Below are positions 7,993-15,881 of a stretch of DNA of 48,781 nt, piece by piece (the first letter of the stretch is position 1; each line of letters begins with the position of its first letter). The notes under the pieces were generated by a model. The model ran no database searches. It saw only the letters and a program-made list of their open reading frames with translations, and was not told where the DNA came from. The position numbers were made by a program, and so were the translations under genes. The stretch comes from an uncultured Truepera sp. (GTDB lineage: Bacteria > Deinococcota > Deinococci > Deinococcales > Trueperaceae): positions 1 through 48,781 of the forward strand of contig CADCWP010000296.1 of assembly GCA_902806425.1 (NCBI GenBank), given 5' to 3'.

Positions 7993-9246
7993 TTAAGACC
8001 CATCCAGTTTAGCCGCAGGCAGGGTGGGTTCGGTCGCTGGAATTCGTCTGAAAAGCCGCGCGATCACGACAAGACCTGCCAAGAAAAAAGCTGTCCCTAA
8101 GAAAAACGGTGCCCCCGGCAGCTTGAAGGGGGCCGCGTCCGAGGTGAAGTAGCTGAACAGCCCGCTGGTAAAGATCAGCGGCGCGAAGATGCTGCTAAGC
8201 GAGATGAGCGAGGTGAGCGCGCCCTGCACCTTGCCCTGCTCGTCGGGTGGTACCGACCCCGCGACAAGCCCCTGCACTGCCGGTCCCGCTACCCCGCCAA
8301 GCGCCCCGACAACGATCACGGCGATCATCATCCAGCCTTCCGAGGCGAGGCCGTAAAAAAAGAACGTCAGGGTCGAGACGGCCAGACCGACCAAAATCGT
8401 GCGGCGCTCGCCGAGCCAGCGGATCGTCGGGCGGATTAAAAAGCCCTGGACAAGCACCGCCATCACCCCGACCAAGCCGAGCGTGAGGCCGTTCGCCTGC
8501 TCGCCCCAGCCGAAGCGGTAGCCGGTATAGAGCACCCAGACGGTCTCTAAACCTCGCTGCGCGAGCGAGATAAATATAAACGCCGCCGCCAGCCCTGCTA
8601 CCAGCGGATACGCGCCCAACAGCCCGATGCTGCCGATAGGGTTGGCCTTGCGCCAGCTGAAACCGCTGCGAAGGGCCGGGGGCAGCGATTCGGGCAGCAC
8701 GAAAAACCCGTAGAGCCAGTTTAGAAGCGCGAGCACCGCCGACATCAGAAACGGCAACCGGATGTCCACGCCGCCCAGCAGCCCGCCGAGCGCCGGTCCG
8801 AAGATAAAGCCGAGCCCGAAGGCGACCCCTACCAAGCCGAAGTTCTGCGCCCGCGTCTCGGGGGTCGAGATGTCGGCGATGTAGGCGTTTGCGGTGGTGA
8901 TGCTCGCCCCGGCAATCCCGGCAATCACGCGCCCGACGACCAGCCAGGTAAGGTTCGGGGCGACGCTCAGGATGAGGTAGTCTACACCCAAGCCGAAAAG
9001 CGACACCAGCAGGATGGGGCGGCGGCCAAAGCGGTCGGAGAGCGCACCTAAAAGCGGCGCGAACAAAAACTGCATGAGCGCGTAGACCGAGGCGATGAGG
9101 CCGAAGTAGCGCGCCGCCGAGACGGCGTCGCCACCCAAAAACTCCTTGATGAGTTCGGGCAAGATGGGGATGACGATGCCGAGCCCCAAGATGTCTAGAA
9201 ACAGGGTGATAAGGATAAAGACGATGCCAGCCTGACGCGGTTTCAT
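7993..9246 (-). CDS. MFS transporter of the TetA-like drug efflux type
   Basis: A 417-residue, 12-helix major facilitator. Helix 1 reads LDILGLGIVIPILPELI and loop 2-3 contains GALSDRFGRRPILL, the family A motif that tetracycline and multidrug antiporters share. LPESLPP after helix 6 is also typical of TetA-like proteins. It exports an unknown small molecule by proton exchange; resistance to tetracycline should not be assumed. The ATG at 9246 has a GGAGAG Shine-Dalgarno sequence. It heads the operon with sulfurtransferase and Nudix genes and is divergent from the SpoU gene. Confidence 0.88.
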   Translation of the reverse strand: MKPRQAGIVFILITLFLDILGLGIVIPILPELIKEFLGGDAVSAARYFGLIASVYALMQFLFAPLLGALSDRFGRRPILLVSLFGLGVDYLILSVAPNLTWLVVGRVIAGIAGASITTANAYIADISTPETRAQNFGLVGVAFGLGFIFGPALGGLLGGVDIRLPFLMSAVLALLNWLYGFFVLPESLPPALRSGFSWRKANPIGSIGLLGAYPLVAGLAAAFIFISLAQRGLETVWVLYTGYRFGWGEQANGLTLGLVGVMAVLVQGFLIRPTIRWLGERRTILVGLAVSTLTFFFYGLASEGWMMIAVIVVGALGGVAGPAVQGLVAGSVPPDEQGKVQGALTSLISLSSIFAPLIFTSGLFSYFTSDAAPFKLPGAPFFLGTAFFLAGLVVIARLFRRIPATEPTLPAAKLDGS

Positions 9247-9308
9247 AGCGCTCTCCAATGCAACACTCAACTCTAAGCGCCCGACGGCCTCCCCTGCAAG
9301 ATAGCGGG

Positions 9309-9314
9309 TATGGT
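9309..9314 (+). promoter_or_regulatory. -10 box TATGGT of the SpoU methyltransferase gene (leaderless)
   Basis: TATGGT ends six bases before the GTG at 9321, supporting that start over the in-frame ATG at 9258, which lies inside the divergent promoter region. Confidence 0.5.
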
Positions 9315-9320
9315 GAGTGG

Positions 9321-10109
9321 GTGAAGCGGATCAGCTCGAGCCACAACCCCGAAGTTCGGGCTAGGGCCAAGCTTAAGGAGCGGCGCGGGCGCGAGCGGGA
9401 GGGCCGTTTTTTGATCGAAGGGGCTAGAGAGGTCTTACGGGCCCTGGAGGCGGGGGTGAGTCTCGAGGCCCTCTACTTCTGTCCAGACTTTTTGGGCGAC
9501 TCCGGTCACAGGGTTGTTCGCAGGGCTGAAACCGAGGGCATCCCCCTGACCGAGCTTGCAAAAGCCCCTTTTAACGTGCTCAGCTACCGCGAAAATCCCG
9601 ACGGCGTGGTGGCAGTGGCCAAACGTCAAGAAAAAAAGCTCAGCAATTTGTCACTTCCGGACGACGCGCTCGTCATGGTGGTTGAGGGGCTCGAGAAACC
9701 CGGCAACTTGGGCGCGCTTCTGCGAACCGCCGACAGCGCGGGCGCGCACGCCCTCTTTACAACCGGACGTGGCACCGACCTCGAAAACCCGAATGTAATC
9801 CGCTCGAGCATGGGCAGCGTCTTCAGCCTGCCGGTGCTGGCGGTAGACGACGCCGTGCTGCGAACTTGGCTCCGGCAAGAAGGGTTTGCGCTAGTCGCCA
9901 CCACGCCGCACACCGACACCCTCTACTGGGACGTGAGCTACCGGGGCCGCACCGCGATCTTGCTGGGCGCGGAGCATAACGGTTTGTCACCGGAATGGTT
10001 GCTGGGTACGCCTGTGCAGATTCCCATGCAAGGGCTTGCGGACAGTCTGAACGTGGCGACGACCGGGGCGCTGCTTCTATATGAAGCGCTGCGGCAGCGG
10101 CGAGAATAG
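9321..10109 (+). CDS. TrmH/SpoU-family RNA 2'-O-methyltransferase
   Basis: From GTG 9321 the product is 262 residues. An N-terminal L30e-like substrate-binding domain (SSHNPEVRARAKLKERR ... FLIEGAREVLRALEAG) is followed by the knotted SPOUT domain with motif 1 NLGALLRTADSAGA, motif 2 LGAEHNGLSPEW and motif 3 SLNVATTGALLLYEA. Such enzymes 2'-O-methylate rRNA or tRNA riboses using SAM; the layout is closest to rRNA enzymes of the RlmB/TsnR type. An in-frame upstream ATG would add a tail with no family resemblance. Confidence 0.9.
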   Translation: MKRISSSHNPEVRARAKLKERRGREREGRFLIEGAREVLRALEAGVSLEALYFCPDFLGDSGHRVVRRAETEGIPLTELAKAPFNVLSYRENPDGVVAVAKRQEKKLSNLSLPDDALVMVVEGLEKPGNLGALLRTADSAGAHALFTTGRGTDLENPNVIRSSMGSVFSLPVLAVDDAVLRTWLRQEGFALVATTPHTDTLYWDVSYRGRTAILLGAEHNGLSPEWLLGTPVQIPMQGLADSLNVATTGALLLYEALRQRRE

Positions 10110-10168
10110 GGGGGAGTGACGGCCAAAAACACTCGAAAACCAAAAACGCATGTTTGGAGGTACTTACC

Positions 10169-10585
10169 TTGAGAAGCAACGCCGAGCGTGTACACCAGTT
10201 TCACAGTGCGGTTGAGTACGCTGACCCGCCCGTACCCACGTCACCGAACGAGGCCGTTTTATCCCTTCGCCACGCCCTCATCGCGGAGGAGAGCCGAGAG
10301 GTGTTAGAGGCTTTCGCACGTTTTCAAACAGCGTCTTCGGAAGATTGTAAAGAAACCGAGTTTCACGCTCTAGTCCACGAACTCACCGACCTGCTCTACG
10401 TCACCTACGGTGCTCTGGTCGCCTTCGGGGTAGAACCCGACGCTGTTTTCGCCGAGGTCCACCGGGCAAACATGCAAAAAGTGGCTGGCCCTCAGCGTGA
10501 AGACGGCAAACAGCTGAAGCCCGAAGGGTGGCGTCCTGCGGACGTTTCAGGTGTGCTCAGGGAGCAAAAAGTGCGCTTGCGGTGA
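10169..10585 (+). CDS. MazG-like / phosphoribosyl-ATP pyrophosphohydrolase-fold protein
   Basis: The 138-residue all-alpha NTP pyrophosphohydrolase has the helix pair EESREVLEAF and ELTDLLYVTYGALVAFGVEP, which supply the acidic Mg2+ ligands (EE..E and E..D), and the C-terminal block EVHRANMQKV ... DGKQLKPEGWRP typical of the AF0060-like group. It should clean up non-canonical or surplus nucleoside triphosphates. TTG 10169 is taken as start because GGAGGT lies seven bases upstream. It stands alone between the SpoU and nitrilase genes. Confidence 0.82.
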   Translation: MRSNAERVHQFHSAVEYADPPVPTSPNEAVLSLRHALIAEESREVLEAFARFQTASSEDCKETEFHALVHELTDLLYVTYGALVAFGVEPDAVFAEVHRANMQKVAGPQREDGKQLKPEGWRPADVSGVLREQKVRLR

Positions 10586-10677
10586 CGCCCGGACCCTGCT
10601 CCAAACAGCTAACGGTGAGAGGCCCGCATAGGGCAGTCCTGTAAGGGTAAAGTACCCTCGAGACGCAACCAGCTCAG

Positions 10678-10683
10678 TAAGAT
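10678..10683 (+). promoter_or_regulatory. -10 box TAAGAT of the nitrilase-nadE operon (leaderless)
   Basis: TAAGAT is followed by seven bases and the ATG at 10691. It overlaps an in-frame ATG at 10682, which excludes that codon as start. Confidence 0.55.
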
Positions 10684-10690
10684 GGTGGGG

Positions 10691-11560
10691 ATGATACGTC
10701 ACGCGCTGGTGCAGTTTAAGCCGCACAAATCGCAGCTTCCGCGAAACTTAGAACGCCTGTCGGCCATTATTCGGCAGTTGGGGGATGAAGGCGTAGACGT
10801 GCTGACGCTGCCCGAAACGGCCCTGACCGGCTACTTTTTGCAGGCCGGAGTCCGTGAACAGGCGCTCACCGCGTCCCAACTCTTTACGGCGTTGCAGGAG
10901 GCCGTGCGCGGTGCGGGCCGCCGCGACCCGCTAGACATCTGCGTCGGCTTTTACGAGCGCGACGGCGGCAGCTTTTTTAACAGTGCCCTCTACGCCGAAC
11001 TCGGTACCCAGAACGCGGGCGTCCGTCACGTCCACCGCAAGATGTTCCTACCGACCTACGGCGTCTTCGATGAGGAGCGTTACGTCTCTCGTGGCTGGCG
11101 TCTGGACGCCTTCGACACCCGTTTTGGTCGCGTCGGGATGCTTATCTGCGAGGACGCGTGGCACGCTTCGACGGCGGCGGTCTTGGCGCTTAAAGGGGCC
11201 GACATCTTATACATCCCGACCGCCAGCCCGGTCCGTGACCTTACCGGCGTAGAGCCCGCCAACGCCCAGCGCTGGGAGGACACCGCCAAGGGTATCGCCG
11301 CCGAGCACGGCGTTTATGTGCTGACGACCTGCCTGAGCGGCTTTGAGGGCGGCAAAGGCTTTTCGGGCATGTCGCACATGATGGACCCGTACGGCGTGGT
11401 GGTCGCCAAAGGTGAGCTGTTCAGTGAGCAGATCATTATCACCGACGTGCATCTGGAAAGCATCCAGGCCGCCCGCTACGAGAGCCCGCTCCTGGCCGAC
11501 CTGCGCGCGAATCTGCCGGAGCTGGTGCGGGCCTTTCAAGAGGTCGGTGAGGTGCGGTGA
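10691..11560 (+). CDS. carbon-nitrogen hydrolase (nitrilase family), putative glutaminase partner of NadE
   Basis: The 289-residue protein has the nitrilase-superfamily triad in order: Glu in LPETALTGY, Lys in HRKMFLPTYGVFDE and Cys in MLICEDAWH. It hydrolyses a C-N bond in an amide. Its frame ends in GGTGA, where the GTG of nadE begins, so the two are translationally coupled. In glutamine-dependent NAD synthetases a nitrilase-type domain releases ammonia from glutamine for the synthetase domain; a split version of that enzyme is the simplest reading of this pair, but glutamine specificity is not proven. Confidence 0.88.
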   Translation: MIRHALVQFKPHKSQLPRNLERLSAIIRQLGDEGVDVLTLPETALTGYFLQAGVREQALTASQLFTALQEAVRGAGRRDPLDICVGFYERDGGSFFNSALYAELGTQNAGVRHVHRKMFLPTYGVFDEERYVSRGWRLDAFDTRFGRVGMLICEDAWHASTAAVLALKGADILYIPTASPVRDLTGVEPANAQRWEDTAKGIAAEHGVYVLTTCLSGFEGGKGFSGMSHMMDPYGVVVAKGELFSEQIIITDVHLESIQAARYESPLLADLRANLPELVRAFQEVGEVR

Positions 11561-12435
11561 GCGAGACGTTAGACCGTAGCGCCGCTCTGCCCATCTTGAG
11601 AGCAGAGGGCCGACCGCGCAAATCGCTTTCGCTCGACCTAGCCGTGACGACAGACTTTTTGGTAGCGTTTCTGCGCGACGAGGTGGAGCGGCGCAAGGGG
11701 TTTAAGCGGGTAGTGGTGCCGCTCTCGGGCGGAATCGACAGCGCCGTGACGATCTATCTGGCGGTGCGGGCGTTTGGAGCCAAAAACGTCCACGCGTTGC
11801 GGCTACCCTACCAGACCTCACACGCCGATTCGCTGGCGCACGCGCAGCTCGTCATCGACGCTCTTGGCGTGCCGTCCGAAACGGTCGATATCACCGGGAT
11901 GGTCGACGGCTACGCGGCGCTCGAGCCCACCATGACCCCGCACAGGCTGGGCAACATCATGGCGCGGGCGCGGATGATCATCGCCTTTGACAAGGCTGCC
12001 GAGCTGGGCGCGGTGCATCTAGGGACCGGCAACAAGACGGAGCGATTGTTCGGCTACTATACCTGGCACGACGTCGCCGACGCCGCGCCGGTCAACCCCC
12101 TGGGCGACCTTTTCAAGACGCAGGTGCGCGCGCTCGCCGAGCACCTGGGCGTCCCGGAGGAGATAAGCCGCAAACCGCCGTCGGCGGACCTGGTCGTCGG
12201 GCAGTCCGACGAAACCGACCTGGGCATCTCGTATGGGCGGGCCGATACCATCTTGATCCATCATCTGGCCGGGTTTGAAGACGCGTATATTCAGGGTCTA
12301 GGTTTTGACGAAGCTGAGATCAAACTCGTCAAGGGGCTCGTCGCACGGACGCACTGGAAACGCGAGCTGCCGATCCAGGCGACCGTCTCGAGTACCGCCA
12401 TCGGCGAGTTTTATCTGAGACCTGTGGACTACTGA
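11557..12435 (+). CDS. nadE: NAD+ synthetase, ammonia-dependent-type
   Basis: This 292-residue ATP-pyrophosphatase enzyme adenylates nicotinic acid adenine dinucleotide and amidates it to NAD+. Visible motifs are the PP-loop VVPLSGGIDSAVTIYLAV, the NaAD/dimer region NIMARARM, GTGNKTERLFGYYT, and PSADLVVGQSDETDLGISY near the C terminus. It lacks its own glutaminase domain; the coupled nitrilase-family gene upstream (four-base GTGA overlap) may supply ammonia. Confidence 0.95.
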   Translation: MSETLDRSAALPILRAEGRPRKSLSLDLAVTTDFLVAFLRDEVERRKGFKRVVVPLSGGIDSAVTIYLAVRAFGAKNVHALRLPYQTSHADSLAHAQLVIDALGVPSETVDITGMVDGYAALEPTMTPHRLGNIMARARMIIAFDKAAELGAVHLGTGNKTERLFGYYTWHDVADAAPVNPLGDLFKTQVRALAEHLGVPEEISRKPPSADLVVGQSDETDLGISYGRADTILIHHLAGFEDAYIQGLGFDEAEIKLVKGLVARTHWKRELPIQATVSSTAIGEFYLRPVDY

Positions 12436-12508
12436 AAGGCGTCCGCGCCTAGAGCTTCAGCACCGAAGTTGGTCGTTTTGCCCACTTTTTAGCCCACAGG
12501 GGTGCCGC

Positions 12509-12514
12509 TATACT
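12509..12514 (+). promoter_or_regulatory. -10 box TATACT upstream of the 68-residue gene
   Basis: TATACT is followed by five bases and an ATG at 12520 that opens a 13-codon ORF; the main gene starts 16 bases later with its own Shine-Dalgarno sequence. Confidence 0.6.
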
Positions 12515-12519
12515 GCCGG

Positions 12520-12561
12520 ATGAAAGGGGGAAATTATGTCTCAAGCAACAGGAACGCATGA
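12520..12561 (+). CDS. 13-codon leaderless upstream ORF
   Basis: The ATG is where the transcript is predicted to begin (TATACT-N5-ATG). The peptide reads MKGGNYVSSNRNA and ends in a TGA inside the downstream gene. Its codons 2-4 (AAA GGG GGA) also serve as the Shine-Dalgarno sequence of that gene, so the two starts must compete or couple. A nearly identical arrangement sits at 28715-28756. Confidence 0.35.
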   Translation: MKGGNYVSSNRNA

Positions 12562-12742
12562 CGCCCAGTACAACCTGATCAGTGTTCTCTACCACGCGCT
12601 ACAAGGTGGGGACACCATCAGCCAGTATATGAGCGACGCACAGGGTGATCCCGAATTGTCGGAGTTTTTGCAACAGGCGCAGGGGCAGTACAAACAGATA
12701 GCCGACCAGGCCAAAAAGCTCCTCGCACAACAGTTAGGTTGA
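12536..12742 (+). CDS. small helical protein, 68 residues, unknown function
   Basis: The product is mostly alpha-helical and Gln-rich (QYNLISVLYHALQGGDTISQ, ELSEFLQQAQGQYKQIADQA, KKLLAQQLG). It has no signal peptide, no membrane segment and no cysteine. An AAAGGGGG Shine-Dalgarno sequence precedes the ATG. It is a single-gene unit with its own promoter and terminator, which suggests an abundant small protein. Two short helices of this kind are also seen in ferritin-like and coat-type small proteins, but I cannot assign a family. Confidence 0.8.
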   Translation: MSQATGTHDAQYNLISVLYHALQGGDTISQYMSDAQGDPELSEFLQQAQGQYKQIADQAKKLLAQQLG

Positions 12743-12770
12743 GTTAAGCGGTTTTAAATGTTGACAGGCG

Positions 12771-12798
12771 AGCAGACGACCTCAAGGTCGTCTGCTTT
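12771..12798 (+). terminator. Rho-independent terminator of the 68-residue gene
   Basis: An 11-base perfect stem (AGCAGACGACC / GGTCGTCTGCT) with a TCAA tetraloop is followed by TTT and then AACTTTCT. Confidence 0.85.
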
Positions 12799-12914
12799 AA
12801 CTTTCTAAGGGTACTTAAGCGTTATTAAACGCTGCTCGAGCCTCAGCGCTTCACCGAGTTAAATGTTCGGGCCGGTAGGGTCAGCCTATCACGCTGCACG
12901 GACATCCCGAACCG

Positions 12915-12920
12915 TAAACT
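12915..12920 (+). promoter_or_regulatory. -10 box TAAACT of the DUF2256-HIT operon (leaderless)
   Basis: TAAACT is followed by five bases and the GTG at 12926. Confidence 0.55.
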
Positions 12921-12925
12921 AGGAC

Positions 12926-13078
12926 GTGGCCAAAGCGCGCAAAAAGTCCGACCTGCCGAGCAAAATCTGCGCGCACTGCGGCCTGCCGTTTAGTTGGCGT
13001 AAAAAGTGGGCGCGCGATTGGGACGGGGTGCGCTACTGCTCGGAGCGTTGCCGCCGCGAGGCGAAGCGGGACAGGTGA
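12926..13078 (+). CDS. DUF2256 zinc-finger-like small protein
   Basis: The 50-residue protein fits the DUF2256 pattern: [20 protein letters not shown] followed by RYCSERCRR. The two Cys-x2-Cys/Cys-x3-Cys pairs should bind zinc. The role of the family is unknown; its arginine/lysine content suggests nucleic-acid binding. The GTG start follows TAAACT by five bases, and its stop overlaps the GTG of the HIT gene (GTGA), so the two proteins are made together. Confidence 0.85.
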   Translation: MAKARKKSDLPSKICAHCGLPFSWRKKWARDWDGVRYCSERCRREAKRDR

Positions 13079-13485
13079 CGCCCTGCGTATTCTGCAACAT
13101 TCTAGCGGGCCGCGCCGAGGCGAGTTTTGTCTACCGGGACGCGTCCGTGGCAGCGTTTATGAGCCTGGAGCAACCCAATCCTTACAAAGTTCTGGTCGTC
13201 CCTACCGCACACGTCGAAACGCTGTACGACCTGACCGACGCGCAGACCGCCGAGCTTTTTCAGGTTGTAGTCAAGGTTGCGCGGGCTATCCGGCTCGTTT
13301 CGGGCTGTGAGGGGCTCAACTTGGTGCAGAGTAACAGCACGGCGGGACAGCAGGATGTGCCGCACCTGCACGTGCACCTGCTGCCGCGCTGGTCGGGCGA
13401 TGGTGTCGTGCTCTCGTGGCCGCACGTTGAAGAACCACGGGCGGCGCTCGAGCGTCTCGCCGCGGAGCTTAAAAGCGCGTTCTAG
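13075..13485 (+). CDS. HIT-family protein (histidine-triad nucleotide hydrolase)
   Basis: The 136-residue protein shows an N-terminal CVFCNILAG (first Cys pair of the Hint/HIT zinc site), the buffer helix [15 protein letters not shown] and the triad [12 protein letters not shown]. The middle His is the nucleophile that attacks the alpha-phosphate of nucleotide conjugates such as AMP-lysine or ApppA. The GTG start is in the four-base overlap with the DUF2256 stop. The gene ends four bases into the convergent uspA gene. Confidence 0.92.
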   Translation: MTPCVFCNILAGRAEASFVYRDASVAAFMSLEQPNPYKVLVVPTAHVETLYDLTDAQTAELFQVVVKVARAIRLVSGCEGLNLVQSNSTAGQQDVPHLHVHLLPRWSGDGVVLSWPHVEEPRAALERLAAELKSAF

Positions 13486-14321
13486 CTGTGGAGCAGCAGC
13501 GGCACGTTCGCTCTGCGGATGATGTCACCCGTTGTCGAACCCCGAAAAAACTCGGCCAAGCGCCCTGCTCCAAACGCGCCGATAGCGACGACGTCGCCTT
13601 CTCTCGTAGCCGACAAAATAGCCTCTACGGGGTCGCCGTAGCGGTACTCGGTCTCGAGGCGCAACCCTTCCCGCGCAGCACGTTCTCGCACCGCCTCGAG
13701 CTGCGTCTGCCCCACCGCCTCGTCTTCATGAGCGTTAAGGGCTACCACCGGCAGCCGAAGCGCCTGCGCGAGCGCGACGACGTACCCGAGCGCCCCTTCA
13801 GCCTCCACCGAACCGTCGTAACCGAGCAGCAGGCGCTTCGGCTCCGCAAAGGTTTCGGGAACGAGCAAGACTGCGCCTTCGGCGCGGCGCACGACCCGTT
13901 CGGCGACCGTGCCGAGCTTGGCAGCGTCCGTCACGCTGGCGGTTTCCCCCTCTTTACCGAGCACACTCAAGGTTCCAGCCGTCGACCTGGCTAAAACTTC
14001 GGCTGCGGGAAGTCCGGCGGAGAGTTCGACGTCAGCCTCGAGCCCTAAACTCCGCAGCAACACCTCAGTCCTCGATTTAACCGCTTCGCCCCGTTCTTGC
14101 AACACCTTTTGCAAACTGGCGTCGAACTGCGGCGTGAGGAGCGTCAGGTCGTCTATCCCGACGTCTACAGCGGCGGGCGCACCCGCGGCCCGGCTGTCCA
14201 GCACGTGCAGAATCCGAAGCGGCAGGCGCAACCGCTCGCTAAAAAAGCTGGCGTAACGGGTTGCAGCTGTGCAGTAGGGTGAAGCGTCTACCGCGAGCAG
14301 AACCGAGGTCGGGGAAATCAT
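13482..14321 (-). CDS. universal stress protein with two Usp domains
   Basis: The 279-residue product has two UspA-like alpha/beta domains (about 1-145 and 150-279). The first opens with SVLLAVDASPYCTAA and the second with LLLGYDGSVEAEGAL. The C-terminal domain has the ATP-binding pattern G-x2-G-x9-G-[ST] in GAFGAGRLAEFFRGST; the N-terminal copy is degenerate, so only one site may bind ATP. The ATG at 14321 follows TATACT (14327-14332) by five bases; in-frame upstream extensions are unlikely. Confidence 0.9.
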   Translation of the reverse strand: MISPTSVLLAVDASPYCTAATRYASFFSERLRLPLRILHVLDSRAAGAPAAVDVGIDDLTLLTPQFDASLQKVLQERGEAVKSRTEVLLRSLGLEADVELSAGLPAAEVLARSTAGTLSVLGKEGETASVTDAAKLGTVAERVVRRAEGAVLLVPETFAEPKRLLLGYDGSVEAEGALGYVVALAQALRLPVVALNAHEDEAVGQTQLEAVRERAAREGLRLETEYRYGDPVEAILSATREGDVVAIGAFGAGRLAEFFRGSTTGDIIRRANVPLLLHS

Positions 14322-14326
14322 AAACC

Positions 14327-14332
14327 AGTATA
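14327..14332 (-). promoter_or_regulatory. -10 box TATACT of uspA (leaderless)
   Basis: TATACT on the minus strand ends five bases before the ATG at 14321. Confidence 0.55.
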
Positions 14333-14421
14333 TAGCAGGCGTCGTTTGAGCTGGGTCCGAATTATCTTTCCAAAAACCGTCCAGCACGCATACTAGAAGA
14401 TGAGGTCTGCATCAGACCAAC

Positions 14422-14508
14422 ATGGCAGCTAAAAACGTCGCCGAAAGCAGTGTTTTGCAGGGGCGTACTTACGGTCAGCACCACTACAAATACCGCAAAG
14501 CACCGTAA
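14422..14508 (+). CDS. possible 28-residue basic peptide
   Basis: An ATG opens a short frame encoding a peptide that begins MAAKNVAESS and ends in a Tyr/His/Lys-rich tail (YGQHHYKYRKAP). It overlaps a ten-codon ORF starting at 14400, five bases after CATACT, an imperfect -10 box. The peptide sits alone in a 250-base gap between the uspA start and the DUF3084 end. There is no clear ribosome-binding site, so the call is weak. Confidence 0.25.
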   Translation: MAAKNVAESSVLQGRTYGQHHYKYRKAP

Positions 14509-14568
14509 ACGGTCCGCGTTGGCGGGCAGCTGCTACCTGTTAAAAGTGTGCACCTTTACCCACCAACG

Positions 14569-15867
14569 TTAATACAAGATGACGAACTCGAGTTCAGCCG
14601 GACCCGCCACGTAGACATCCTCGCGGGCAACCGCCCCGATCATTACCGGCCCCGAGAGCCGTGCCAGCGACGCCGTAAACACCTCGAAATCGGCCTCCGA
14701 GGGAGTAGGCCGCACCTGTTCAAAAAGGCCGCCACGCTGCAAGCGGTTTAGGCTCACCTGCGCCAGCCGGACTACCTCGGTGCGGAGGGCGACGCGGCTT
14801 ACGGGCGCGCCGGGACCCCCTACGTGGATGGGGCGGCTGGCGATCAGCTGACCTTTTTGCAGCAGTTTAGAGTTTGGAAACGCCTCGACGTTGACCTCGA
14901 TGGGCGTACCGACGAAGTTGTCCGCCGCGACGAGCACCACCAAATCTTCACCGGGCGACGCGGCGAGCGCGCCTGAAAGACCCCGCAGCTGGTCGGTTCT
15001 CAGCTCAACCCCACTTGCACCCCGCGCGAAGACCGCCTCCTGCGCGTCCGAAACGAACCGCTCGAGCGCCGCTAAGATGGCCTCTTCGTTCTGCGCGGCG
15101 ACAAGACCGTAGTGAACGATTTCGCCCTTTCGGTAGCTTAGTTCGCGGCCACTGGTCGCCTCGAACAGGGAGAGCGTGTCACGCAGATTTTGCGCCTCGC
15201 GGTTGGAGGTCAGCCGCAAATCTTGCAACCGGGTCTGAAGCGTCACGAGCTGATTTTGAAGGTTGTTAAAGCGGCTCTGATACGCCGCGTTTTGCTCGCT
15301 CAACTCCGCGTTGCCTGCCATCAGGGTCTCGTTTGAAAGCGCGAGCTCGGCGTTTTCTTCTTGCAGGCGCGTCTGTTCGGCACTCAAGGTATCTACACGC
15401 GCTTCCAGTCCGGCCAGCTCGGCGCGCAGCGCAACCTGGTCTTCTAACAGGCGCGCGCGAATACGCAGGGCGGCGCTCCGCGCCTCACGCGCCGCGTCGC
15501 GGGCCGCTTCGGCGCTGATGATGGTCGTTTGCGCCTGAGAAAGTTCCGCTTGGGTGGTGGCAACCTGCTCCTCGAGCGCCCGCCGCTGACCGCGCAGCGC
15601 GTCAAGCTCCTCGGCGACCCTTTGCGACCTTAAGATCACCCCCGTCGCGTCCCGAAAAGCCAGGCTCAAAATGCCCATCGTGCTGAGCATGATAAGCACC
15701 CCCGCTACTATGCCAACAACCCGCCCGGTGCGTTTGGGCCGCCATCCGAATAGGCTCAGCCGTCGCCGCCCGACGGTCGTCCCGAGAACGTCGCCCGCAT
15801 AGGCGATAACACCCGCCAACACCACGAGCAGCGCGAAGAGGGTGAGGGGGTACACAAAGGAATACAC
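14569..15867 (-). CDS. DUF3084 membrane protein with coiled coil
   Basis: The 432-residue protein has two N-terminal membrane helices (about 5-25 and 48-70) separated by the DUF3084 motif GDVLGTTVGRRRLSLFGWRP. A coiled coil follows, rich in Glu, Gln, Leu and Ala (about 80-210), then a globular C-terminal domain. DUF3084 proteins occur mainly in Cyanobacteria and Deinococcota; their role is unknown, and the layout suggests an envelope scaffold with a periplasmic coiled coil. The GTG start lies 14 bases after the lptB stop, so it is probably co-transcribed with the LPS-export ATPase, pointing to outer-envelope assembly. Confidence 0.88.
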   Translation of the reverse strand: MYSFVYPLTLFALLVVLAGVIAYAGDVLGTTVGRRRLSLFGWRPKRTGRVVGIVAGVLIMLSTMGILSLAFRDATGVILRSQRVAEELDALRGQRRALEEQVATTQAELSQAQTTIISAEAARDAAREARSAALRIRARLLEDQVALRAELAGLEARVDTLSAEQTRLQEENAELALSNETLMAGNAELSEQNAAYQSRFNNLQNQLVTLQTRLQDLRLTSNREAQNLRDTLSLFEATSGRELSYRKGEIVHYGLVAAQNEEAILAALERFVSDAQEAVFARGASGVELRTDQLRGLSGALAASPGEDLVVLVAADNFVGTPIEVNVEAFPNSKLLQKGQLIASRPIHVGGPGAPVSRVALRTEVVRLAQVSLNRLQRGGLFEQVRPTPSEADFEVFTASLARLSGPVMIGAVAREDVYVAGPAELEFVILY

Positions 15868-15881
15868 TGCGCCGCCCGCGC

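Noticed and set aside
7993-9246. MFS gene as a tetracycline-resistance determinant
   Set aside because: Only the broad TetA-like family motifs are seen; specificity cannot be read and no mobile-element context exists.
8195-9370. 391-codon open frame, same strand as the MFS gene
   Set aside because: It is a frame-shifted shadow of the MFS transporter; composition is Arg/Ala/His-rich and shows no domain.
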